From Eretmocerus hayati (Eukaryota; Arthropoda; Insecta; Hymenoptera; Aphelinidae): a stretch of DNA of 64,000 bases. This document shows, piece by piece, positions 1-11,600 of this stretch. The stretch lies in contig CM056741.1 in the NCBI GenBank assembly GCA_029851415.1, forward strand, positions 162,055,685 through 162,119,684, in the 5' to 3' direction. Under the pieces are notes generated by a model that saw nothing but the letters and a program-made list of their open reading frames with translations, did not search any database and was not told where the DNA came from. Position numbers and translations under genes: made by a program. Each line of letters opens with the position of its first letter. Within the stretch, counting starts at the first letter, position 1.

Positions 1-201
1 GGCATCGCGACCCATACTTCACATTGTTTTTAAAGCAAAAGCATCGTTGGGTTTTACACTGACTAGTGCTTGCTGCACAATCACATTTCTTCATAACTTG
101 ACCACCACTGGCCGATTGTTTCGATGAAACCTCTCTAAAAGTCAATGATACATCCACGTCAACATCAGCCAAGCGCACAGCTTCAGTTCAAGCAGGAAGT
201 A

Positions 202-1157
202 AGGTTAGTGTACCCAACTTGCCCCCATTAAGCTATTTTCTTAATAACTTTGGCCCATCTCCATATTTTCCAACGTACCTTAGCTCATTTTAAAGCTTGT
301 CTTGAGACCTTTAAAATAAGTCAAGGTACAATCAATCCGAACCAACTGGAACCAAACTGTTTTAGTTCTCCCAAAAGGTGATTTTTGAGAGTTTACAAAA
401 GTGTGTACCCAACTTGCCCCCATTAAGCCTTTTTCTTAATAACTTTGGTTTACTTCAACGATTTCCAACGTGCTTTAGCTCATTTTAAAGCTTGTTCAAA
501 GACCTTCAAAATGCACTAAACTACGTCCAATTTGGATCAATTGGAGCCGAACTGTTTCAAATCTTCCGAAATAAATGATGGAAATCGGCAATAAAGTGTT
601 TTTATCGCCGTGCACGCACATTTGGAGCTATTCGGAGGTCCGAAACACTATTTCTGACCTATTTTGACGTGATAAACACGTTCTGAGTGGTGAAAAAGTC
701 GTTCTGCACGCCCTTTCGAGATAAACATATGGGGGCATGTTAGGTACACTCCGATGTTGGCATCCTTGTTTACAAATCATCTCCGTGTTTTGCACGTAAA
801 ACAACTCCATATTCAAATTTCGCAATTTTTAAAAATGGATTCTAAAGGCCTTGAAACAAGGAATCGAATGGGCTAAGATACGTTAAGATTGGTTGAATTC
901 AAAAAATTTGGTACCGATTTTACTGAACGCAATTCCCTCGGTGCTTTCTTAGCTAAGCAATCACGAAAAATGAAAAAATCACTTTATATTTTTTGGAGAA
1001 CGCAGGGATGATTCGGGGTCGATGCAAACTACTTACTTTCTCATATTTCAACATAACAAACGTGAAAAAAAATTGCCGGGAGGCCAAGGAGTGCTCATCC
1101 CCGGGATCGGCATATGAGGGCAAGTTGGGTACAGAGGCAAGTTGGGTACACTTACCT
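202..1157. mobile_element. TIR DNA element, AGGTAAGTGTACCC family, copy 1
   Basis: Terminal inverted repeats read AGG(T/A)TAGTGTACCCAACTTG-like at the left and its complement at the right, with TA on both sides (200-201 and 1158-1159), which suggests a TA target duplication. The core word TACCCAACTTGCCC recurs inside near 218 and 405, in diverged form near 735, and twice at the right end, so it is a subterminal repeat that could be a transposase binding site. There is no transposase frame; the short frames here are by-products of the repeat word. A second copy in inverse orientation lies at 43943-44777. Confidence 0.8.
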
Positions 1158-1539
1158 TAGATCTGATATTGGGAACCACCCTTTAATTATGCCGTCTCTC
1201 GTTCCTATTCGATACACTGCGTTTTGTATATCTACTATAACACCGACGATACGAGGCAAATCTAGTGGGGACCGATCAAATATTGGCACAGAAAGGGTCA
1301 CACAGTCAGCTATACTAAGCTCCGAAAAGTTCTGCGCTGAATGTGAAACCATCTCCTCGGCAGCTACTTTCAGTACATATCGAGTTGCCGTCGTTTTTCG
1401 ACCATCTTTCAAAATATGAGTGACCTTTTCCAATTGTTTGCGACTCCACTTACGGATGTTCGTGCCCTTAATATCGGCCACAAGTTTCAAATTCGATTCA
1501 ATTCCAACACGGTCGACTATTTAGTTTTGCCCGGCCATG

Positions 1540-1625
1540 GCAAATCACGGAATCGAACTAATTTGGCTTCCGAGTTATGTCTGTTGAATACCACAGCCAT
1601 GCAGTGGACAAACGGCGGATCGGCC
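1540..1625 (-). repeat. tRNA-like sequence, possible SINE head or decayed tRNA
   Basis: The complement strand carries a good B-box-like word, AGTTCGATTCCGTG, preceded by a weak A-box-like word near CATGGCTGTGG. The acceptor stem does not pair convincingly, so this is not called as a functional tRNA. A tRNA-derived SINE head or tRNA pseudogene fits best. Confidence 0.25.
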
Positions 1626-1737
1626 CCTCGCCATTTTATAAACCGGCTATCCAGTTTATAAATTGACTCGACAATGTATTCGATTCTCGTGCAAGATGCC
1701 GGCGGAGCGATTTTCTAATATACTGGCTGCGAGGTTA

Positions 1738-2033
1738 GGGTGTGTCCACAAATGAAGCGTACGCACTGCTCACGGCTCACAGCACATACCCACGGCTCAC
1801 GTGCGCCATGCGCTACTCATCGGATTTTAGCCTGCGAGTGATATGGATTTCCCTTGTTACCGGCTGGATCCAATACAGAACTTGAGGTAAGCGATCGAGA
1901 ATGGATGACGATCTTCCGGGAAATCCATGTCACTCGCCGGCTAAAATCCGATGAGCAGCGCATGGCACACGTGAGCCGTGGGTATGCGCTGTGAGCCGTG
2001 AGCAGTGCGTACGCTTCATTTGTGGACACACCC
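1738..2033. mobile_element. Foldback MITE, PIF/Harbinger-like, TTA-flanked
   Basis: Two arms of about 115 bases are inverted copies of each other around a loop of about 65 bases. The ends are GGGTGTGTCCAC and its complement, and TTA lies directly on each side (1735-1737 and 2034-2036). A three-base TTA/TWA duplication is typical of PIF/Harbinger elements. There is no coding capacity. It lies upstream of the odorant receptor promoter. Confidence 0.85.
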
Positions 2034-2578
2034 TTATAAACTGGCGGAAGTGAGTAAGCAAACTACGACATATACTCACCAAAAATATCAACTCACTTCA
2101 ATTCATTACGCGCATTCGCCACTCATACTCGAGCGAGCATGGCGAGCGAGGAATCGCGCTAGTATAAAGTAAAAAATAGACGACCTTTGCAATGCAGATT
2201 GTCAACTGGCTTTCTCGTCAAGAACCCAGGTTTTGAGCGGGGAATCTCTGAGTATTCCTTGATTTCTAGATGCAAAATGTTATCTCTGACTCTTCGCTGA
2301 TCCCTGGGCTTGGTGGACGCCATGTTATAGTTACCGAATCGATGATAATGAACTCATTGTGGTCATAGATTCTCATTATTATGTTCTGAGTAGGAAAAAG
2401 TCCAAGCCACTTTGATCGTCACTACATACATGGTAGCTATAAATATAAATGGTGAAGACGGACTCAAATAGGAAAGAAGTATACAGAGTAGTGATGTAAG
2501 GACTCCAAGCTGGTAGTAAGTAATCAATCAATCGGTGAGTTAAACGGTTATTGTATCCGACAGTAAATAACTGCACGA

Positions 2579-2585
2579 TATAAAA
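2579..2585 (+). promoter_or_regulatory. TATA box of the odorant receptor gene
   Basis: TATAAAA lies 74 bases before the receptor start codon. That predicts transcription start near 2605-2612 and a 5' leader of about 45 bases. The start codon context (CACCAGGATGG) is reasonable. Confidence 0.45.
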
Positions 2586-2652
2586 CCCACGCACAACTTC
2601 ATCTCTTACGTATTCCAGGAGAATCATTTCAAAAACAAAAGGAATCACCAGG

Positions 2653-5600
2653 ATGGACCCTTACATTTCACACTGTTATCGGTATCACGAGCTTCTTTTA
2701 GGATCATTGGGACTATGGCCGAGCGGTTCGCAGATAATAAAGTATTTGAAATCCATCATTTTCTTCATGATCAGTTTATCGGGAACAATACCAATTGTAA
2801 GTTCAACTCTTCGGGTGACACCAGTTGTATGTAGTTGCACCACACTTCAAGATTCCATTCATTCAAATCACTCATGGTGTGATTATCCAGTCATTTCAAT
2901 AAATCATACTTGCGATAATAATTGAAGACCGAAAAATTGTAAGCGACGCGATAAAATTGACCGATTATATTTTACACCGTGAAATCTTTAAAGGAATTGA
3001 ACACTACGGTGTGCATAAAGAATATGTATTATATGAGTATTACTGCGGAAACTTTGATATTTGGGGGTCGATAATGTGCCTGCGCTAAATCTCACTCCCG
3101 AAGGTTCTAAGATGTATTTTTCGACTTTTTGAAACATACAAAGTATGAATAAACTCGCGCACGAATGTAAATTTTCCCACTCATAAGTACCATAAGGATA
3201 ACATGGAGAGACGCGGTAGCGCGGCACGGACCTGACATTTTGACACTAAAATTGATCTCACGGCCAAACGGTTCAAGCTACAGTCTCGGGGTTTGAAGGA
3301 GGTTCATTTGGCCACCAAATACTTTGTAAAAAATTGACTAGGACCTCCGGGGTCATGCGTTTAAGGGTCGCACAGTTGCACACGGACCTGACATAAAAAT
3401 TTAGCAAAACTAGATTTTGGTGGAAAAACTGCTCTGCGAAGTGGGAAAATAAATTTTTTCGATACTTTGGGGCATGAAAAAGTTGCGCCTGACGATTTAC
3501 TTTGAGAATAAATTGGTGCAGAAGAGCCTGGAATGAGATAAATTCCCGTTTATCGAGGAAAACTGAGGGAGTAAAATTTTAAGTAAAATTGCGCCACAAA
3601 ATGAATGTGCTCCGCGCACATGCAAAAAGTGGTCTTTGGGCTCTCATAGCAATGGGATTTGGTGCTTAATACCATGATTTTTGATGTATTAGCTCGCCCG
3701 AATCCCGAACGAATTCTACTGCGGCGCCTCACGCTCACAAAGGTTGAAATAATGGAAAACCACGCGGCACGGACCTGGCATTTTGACCCTTTTTTCGATG
3801 CTAGTTTTTTTGGGTCACCCTGGACCAGCAAACTGATGATTGCAACAAAAAGAGCACAAAAAATACATTAAAAATGACTTGTAATTGTTTCCTCAAGCGT
3901 TTTAAGGGTTACCAGCGTACAACCTGGCACACGTTATTTCAAAGTTTCCACGGAGGTACTCATATACTAAAGTATTTATACAGTCGCGAGGCATATCCGA
4001 AGAGGCAATAAATTTGTGATTAGACATTCCATCCAAATGGAAAAAGTCTATTCAAAGAATTCATATTAAATGAAACTTTCAGATAAGAGCAAGGTCTTTT
4101 TCAACCCTAGCCGTCACCTAATTAGTATTTCTATACTCTTTGATCGATCTTTTCTGGTCAAAACCGAATTCAGAGTTCTTTTCTAAACTCTCGAACTAAC
4201 ACTCGGGTGGGTTATGGTACTCGATGAGCTCATACTAATGAGGGAATCATTCACTATTCACAGACGATATTCTTGGTTCAAAATTTTGAAAACGTGGAAG
4301 TTGTTGTTATCAATGGAGTGATAGTAATATACAATATAGCTGTCATAACCGCCTACCCGATTGGATTCGTGACATTTTTAAAGGTGAGCATTCTTGTCGG
4401 AACTGCAAGAGTTGAACTAGATTTTTCATAGAAATTGCCCAATAATACCCTTATCCGATTCAACACGAATCGATACACATATCAATCAAGAGATACTCTA
4501 AGACTCACAGTCTTAAATTTAATCACCTGAGACATCCGTATACATCTTTTTTGATAGAAATTTATTTATTTCAATGTAACACGTTCATGTACATAAAATG
4601 AAATGATTTCTACCAGGGTTGGGACTTGAATGTATTACGTGGCGTCTGATTTCAATATGTGATTGATTCTATGCCTTGATTGAATCTCAAATTCCGTTTG
4701 AGATGGTTATCGAGAGGAAAACACTATCATATTATGACAACCCAGCATTTTACACGATACTCGGTGTTAGAACGTCCGTATTAGATGGTACTTGACTTCT
4801 TTCGCTGCTTTGAACTTCAACAAAAATTTTGATCAATCATTTTGGAACAAAAGTATACCGTTCCGACGAGTCTTGTTATTTCTCGAACGTTAGGAACTAG
4901 TACCACTATCACCATCTTGAAAATATTCAAACTCTCCCTTCGGTACATTGCTAATACTCATTTTGCGCCTTTTTTTGACAAAAGTATAGTGGCGATGCAG
5001 AGTATATATCGGATTCATAAAAAAGCTGCTATGCTCATTAATGGAGCTCCAACCATTTTTAATCGCCTGATTTTTCCGAAGATTCGATAATTGCCTTCCG
5101 ATTCCAAAGTAACCATCTGTCAAATGATTGTGACGATATATTCACAACTATGGTCCATAACTTGAATTTTATCTTAGATAATGAGACAGAAACGGGAAAG
5201 AGCGCATATGAGACGTATGCCAATGATATTTTTTGCAAGGCATCTCTTACATTATTATTCCTAATTCTTGCAATACAGATCAAACCAATGCTCTTGGAAA
5301 TTTCTGAAGCATACCAAAGTATTAGAAACAAAGATGAGCGGAAAATATTTGACGACGCCACAAAATTTGGGCATCTCTTGGGTACGATTTTGACAGGTAA
5401 TTGAAAGAGCATTAATATAGAGGAATAATTGAGATCATGGACGGGTCTCACGATATGTGTAACTCTGTTATGGCGACTCACTTCACTACAACGCAGCGAT
5501 AACTATTTTTTTTCTTTTCATAATCTGCACTGGAACTTTGCATGATATCTATATTTATGTTGATTCATAGTGAATACTCTGCTCTCTTAACTTTTCCGAG

Positions 5601-8600
5601 TGAAATCTCACACGGAAAGAGTGAGTTCTGAGACGGAGTTCGGAGTGAAATCGTGGCAACTCGGTACCGAGTGAGTTTCACTCAGAAAAAAGAGTGAGAT
5701 TTTTCACTCGGGGAATCCGAGTGAATCCAAATGTGATTTAGCTGAAACTGAATATTTTCGTTTAATCAATACGTTGCGCACTGAGAAAAAATTCTTGGTC
5801 GTATGGCCATGCGTATTGTCGTACGACCAAAATGGTATTTGCTGCAAAACAATACCGATTTTGTTATCGCATCAATCTATCAGAACGGTTTGGTGATCTG
5901 GTATTAGACCCAGAATACTTAAATATAACGCGTATGTTTCGAATGCTCGGATACTTAATGAATTAACAGTCATATTACGGTTCTTTTGCTACAAAAGCTA
6001 CCAATTTTTTGCACGGGATAGCACCGCAAAGGGACAAATATAATCCAACGATTTTTTAGGTTATTCGTGCCAGATTGGTTCAATAACAAAATTATTTTGC
6101 TGTGGTGACAATCCAGTATTGGTCTGACGGCAATACCACGTAACAATACAGTCGTATTGTTCTGACGGCAATATTTTATTCTCAGTGCGGGCTATAAAAT
6201 TAATAAATTATTATCAATCATCCGAAGGTTGGAAAAAAAGAAAAAAATCGATTCCGCCTGTAGCGGCATGGTCGCTTCGATATTTTTGAAATTTGGGAAG
6301 TGCGGGGAATCGAATTCGGTTGTCTTGATTCTAAGTCGGACTGCTTCTCCACTGGGCTGCTGCTGCTGTTGACATCTGAGGTCCATAGCACCCTGTTATG
6401 TAAATGATGCACCGTGTAACTTTATACGTGTCGTAAGTGGAAATGGAAATATGAAAACTAGCTATTGCTTCGGGTGAAGAAATAACAAAAGTGAAACCTA
6501 CACTTCCCCGGTAACAGGGCATTGCTTCTATATTAATAGGGTTGATTAATTTATACGTAATATAATATGATATTGGTCCGTACATGCATTTGTAGAACTT
6601 ATGGAAGAGGATATTGACATTTCTTAGATCAATCTTTCAACGAATATTGCAGGAAATCTACTATCTTCCTCTTTATTAACTACGCATTGATCCATCAGTA
6701 ACAAACGTGCTGCAAAACATAACCAAAAATTTGATTTGAGCGTCTCACTCTTGCATCCGAGTGAAATTTCACTCGAACTTCCGAGTGAAATTTTTGATTT
6801 TTTTGATATCTGACTCTTTACCGAGTGAAATGGACTTTCACTCGGAGAAGTTAAGAGAGTGGAGATTTGTCGAGAGATGTTCAAGGGGAACATGAGAATC
6901 AGCACTGTTTGCAATATTTTCGTTCAGCAAAAATCTCAGTCCACGAATGGGGTCCTACAAATTTTGTCAAGTCTCCGAAGTCATTAATTTCCAATGCGAG
7001 TGAAAAAACGAAAAAAATATAGCATATTTCCGCGTGATTTTACCATGAAAATTACTCCCTAACAAGGCAGATTAATTCCTTGTCTTACATATACTCTTAC
7101 ATATCGTCGGCCCCAACGAAAACTAACATATTTTTGAAAGCCTAGAAACACATTTTACTCGAAGACTAGAAAGTTTTACCCCCTCCCACAAAAAACTAAC
7201 ACGTTTCGACTCAAAGGCATGCAAAAATTCTACCTTACCATGTGAGTTAAACAATAATGATTCGAATTTTTCATAAAATATCGAGTTGAATCTCGTAAAA
7301 ATGAGCTCGTTATATTGTGTCCGGAGATAAAAACTACCACCTGGAACAAGAGAGACGTTGATTGGGAGTGCCGTTTTTCCAGAACCAAGGTCACTGTACT
7401 TGTGTCGATAATTGCTGAGATCAGTGTAAGTTTTGCTAAGCCATATATTGCTTACAAAACACACACACCCACCCACCCTCTTCTCCAAAAATTATGATGC
7501 GTTTGATGTAAAGGTTTTTCGAGGTGCTAAATCATTGGTTGATATTGAATTTAGTTTCTTTCCATTTCATCCTAGCTTCTTCGTACCCCTTTTTATGTTA
7601 GGTTATAAGACCATGACAACGACATTTTGACAGAATTAAGTATCAACCAGTCAATTCAGCGTCTCAAGAAACATTAAGATTGTGTTCTTGATACACTTTT
7701 GACGCCGAGGCAAGAAGTACAATAATCATTCACGAGATATGATTTTTTCGTAAAAATTGAGAATTTGGCATAAAAAATACACTAATCAAAGGATACTGAT
7801 GATCACAGGATGTTCGAATTTGGCTGGCATCATTGTAGGAATCTTCGGAATACTGCCTCCAAGTTTCAGAAGAACTGGTCAAAGCGTTCTAGAATTTTCG
7901 TTTTCCATACTAGGCGATATTAGTCCAGGTTTTTCGTCATCACTTGATACATCACCTCCTTCTCCCATATCACAGGCCTGCCATATCATCATCTCTCTAC
8001 GAAATTTCTGTATCAACCAACTGATTTCAGCATGTCGAGGAATGTGTAGATCGCGCTCCTCACTTATTTTTGGGTCAGAGTCAGGAAGTACAAATTGTTT
8101 GTAATATATTATCACTTTCGTAAAATTTGGGAATTTGTTATGAAAGATTTCACAAGCCAAAGAATACTCGTCAGGGGTGTTTGAATCCAACTAGCATCAT
8201 CGTCAGAATGTTTTAAATACATTCTCGAAGTTTCATACTTCGTGTCTCATAGGGGGTATTCTTATGGCTGTCTCGTCGTGTGCCTTGGTACATACCTTCA
8301 TTCCCTATCAAAATAACGTGCATTCTAGCAGAAATAGCGTATCTAATTTTGTTTCATTCTAATTCCTTTCAGCAGCGTATTTTTCATCCAATAAAACAAT
8401 GATAGCCCGCGGATCACTACAGATTAATCTTATAGCCGTAATCGCCCCAATATTTGCAGCAATGAAATTCTCAACCAGGTGATTAAGGAAGTACCGCACC
8501 AGTAGAGGGGGGAATTTTTTCCACTTGAACAGAATCCCGTCATAACTATTCTAATAGTTGGGTTACGATCAATGAAGCTCCCGGTGAATTTTTGTAAGCC

Positions 8601-11600
8601 CAGCAGTCATGGTTCTGGTGATATGAATCGACAAAATTTGACATTTTGTCTTAATCGTCACATATTCATGACTTCATATCTGATTTCCATCGAAAATGTT
8701 TTTTTTTTCACATAAATGAGGTAGGCAATCCTTCTAAAAAAAAGTTTACGATAACTCCAGAGGCTTTTGTATCTATGAAAAAATTCCCGTCAAAAACTCA
8801 GCGTTGAGTTCCCTGATACCGCTAAAAAACTGTCACCTCCCATAAGACCACGTGTTAAATGTCCGAAAATGGATTAGTCATAACTTTTGTCTCGCGTAGG
8901 CGAAGTTCACCAAAATTCATACGGAGTCTTTTACCATTAAAATCAACGTGTGTGCCGAGTTTAATCAAAATCTCAGCGTTAAATCTCTTAGGTGCGGTAC
9001 TTCCTTAAATTGTACGCGCTACCCAGTGGTTGTCGCCAAGAAACAATCGATTGCATGATTTTTGGTGTCAACCCATGTTTGAGGGACAAACTGTAACCAA
9101 TTGGTTACAGTTGTCAGCTTTGTGTAGCATTGGTACAGCTGTCCCCGCGATCAAGTCGAAACATGTCATTTCTCGTGGGGAGGGCAAAACGTGCTAGTGC
9201 CCAAGAGAATAGTATATTACGCACCGGCGGCGTCCGCGAGGGGCCTAAAGTGACACGTTGCGGCCCGGGTGAGTATAGCAGCACGAGCCGGTAGGCGAGG
9301 GCGGCATACCCGTACCCGCAATGAGTTGCTTTCGTCCCGAGGTGCGTATAGTTATTTTTAGTACACTTTCTTCGAAATTCTATGGTTTCCGACACGATTT
9401 CGGGGCAAAATCCCGCACCGCCGCAAAGGTTAGAAAACGTCGGAGCATGCATTGTAGCAGACCGAGGGCGCAGTCCGAGGTCTGATGCGCATGCTCAGTC
9501 GTTTTCTGCCCTGGGCGGCAATGCGGGATTTTCTGCCCCGGTATCGGGGCAGAAACCACAGGCTTTCTATGCAAGTGTACTGAAAATGAACTAATCTTCG
9601 CAGGGACTTGGAAATGTGCTAGTCTCGGTAGGAGCCGACGATATGTACGCCAGCACATGGACAAATGAGTTCGTTGATCGACCGATAGAGTCAATATATT
9701 GGTGAGATCCACCTCATCGATGGAATAATCAAAGAAAGGTATTGGGTTGGATATGATCGACGCTCATTCATGTTGACCACCCCGTCTCTCACAGTCACCC
9801 GATGGTCATGCGACTCAATCATCACAAAGAACTTCATCAAGATGTAATTTGTGAAAGTCGAACTCATCGTGTATGTCTACAACTACTTCTAGGGTACTCC
9901 GTGAGTTTTGCGCTGTCAGTAACATTGGGGCCATTAGGAGTCTTGTGCGTGAGTCGCGTCATATATCAGAATTCTACGCAAAACAAACTATTCATCGTGC
10001 GTCTCTCGTACCTCTTTTTTGAGCAAGAGGAACACTTTTTCGCATCGACCTTGCACTTTGGCCTATACAACTGGCCACTTTGTATGGAAATTAGTGGCTG
10101 CGCATTATTTCTAATCATGGCAATAGAACATGTATGCAGTTTCTTTTTGATAACGAGGTAAATCAGGGATGTTCAAGTAGGAACAGAACATCCCAAGTAT
10201 AATCACCAAGATTATTTTGGTCCAATTTTCTTCTGTCAATTTGAGCAAGATCAATCGAACAAAAAACTATGAAGTTAATTTGAATTTTTAAGGTACAGGC
10301 TCGAGCATTTGATTCCCGGGATAACAAGTTCACAAAACCATCGAGAATTCCTTGACAGCTTTCACCGCAATTTGATCGACGCTGTTAGTATGCACAATCG
10401 AACGATCAGGTAAGCCAAAAGCACTGCCATGCACTACAATACTCATCTGACTCAATTATTGGAATAAAGAGAGGATTATCAACATCGGAAACTGAGATAG
10501 CAACAAAGCTGTCGCTAAAGACTGTTTCCACGTGATGCACACAGCCCCCGTCTCGGTCGTGAAGAACTGCGTAAGAGTGTGAGATTCAAAGTTTACGGAA
10601 TAACTACTCAATTGAAAAGAATAGGAGGACAATTCGCCCAATTGAAAATTATTTCAAGCCACTTGAAGGTTCTATCCAGCCCTGGTCAAGGAACTTGATA
10701 TTAGCTTGATCAAGTATGTGAAGGCACCTCGATCAAGCCTGGATCAAGGAGCTTGATTCGCAATTTGCATTTGGGAGTGCTGTACCACTGCCGTACCATA
10801 TCCGGATGATAATTCTGGCAGATGATTTGTTGGCACGTAACGAAGCTAACTGAGCAGTAGCTACCGCAATTATCATTATTCCTCTTTGAATTTTTCCATT
10901 TGTTGACTACAAAGGAAATATCTTGAAATCGGATGTCTCAAAAAAAGAGCCTAACAGCATAAGCACTCTTGGAATCTAGATTCACAAGGAGAGTCCCAGG
11001 GGTTTGAGAGCTGAATCTGGATCAAACTCTGGGAATTATCTCCTTTTAGCACCAAAAGATGATACCTGAAGCCGCAGAGTCTAACGCTCAAGCGTTTTCC
11101 AGCTACAGGCTACAGCCCATGCATTACATGATATCTAAGGTGGAAAATGGTATGAATATATACTGTAATGCATACGTTCTAGTCTGTAGCTCGGAAATGT
11201 TTGAGCATTAGACGCTGCGGCTTTGGGCATCATATTTTGGCACTAAAAAGACATGATTCCTAGAGTTTCAGCCAGATCCAGCTTCCGAACCCCTTGGACT
11301 CTCCCTGTTAGTTGAAGCCATGCTTAGAACAGAATCAAGCTATTTTATGTGTTGTGATGGCTTCAAAAAGAGTTAGCAAGAAGCAGAGAGATGCTCAATG
11401 CCTCTGAATATGTCCTCGATGATCCTCTTATTGTCAAAATTTAGAAGAGGTCACGAGTGAAAGTTTCCAGAAGTAAAAGTTGAAGTGATTCCTGTGTTAT
11501 TGTTCAGGAGTTTTTACAATATGCCTTCAGAGTATCCTATTCTCCACACGAGTTGTGATATTGGGCTAATATTACTGACATTAGTAGTGTGAGTTTTAGT

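Larger units (their letters stand above)
5582..6859. mobile_element. TIR element with CCGAGTGAAA subterminal repeats
   Basis: The left end CTCTCTTAACTTTTCCGAGT matches the complement of the right end, GAGAAGTTAAGAGAG. The flanks carry many copies of CCGAGTGAAA and its complement (5590-5730 and 6740-6850), a pattern expected of clustered transposase binding sites. No transposase frame is visible. It sits in intron 3 of the odorant receptor and contains a second nested element. Confidence 0.65.

Noticed and set aside
7123..7488. 121-codon minus-strand open frame
   Set aside because: Lies in intron 3 of the odorant receptor, composition looks random, no motif recognised.
9114..9712. Overlapping frames of about 110 codons on both strands
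   Set aside because: Explained by the GC-rich foldback insert, where stops are rare in all frames.
11455..11592. Apparent extra odorant-receptor-like exon (TTCAG acceptor, then a hydrophobic frame to GTGAGT)
   Set aside because: Exon 5 joins exon 6 at 18646 in phase and in family order; adding this piece would give a duplicate helix and break the frame.
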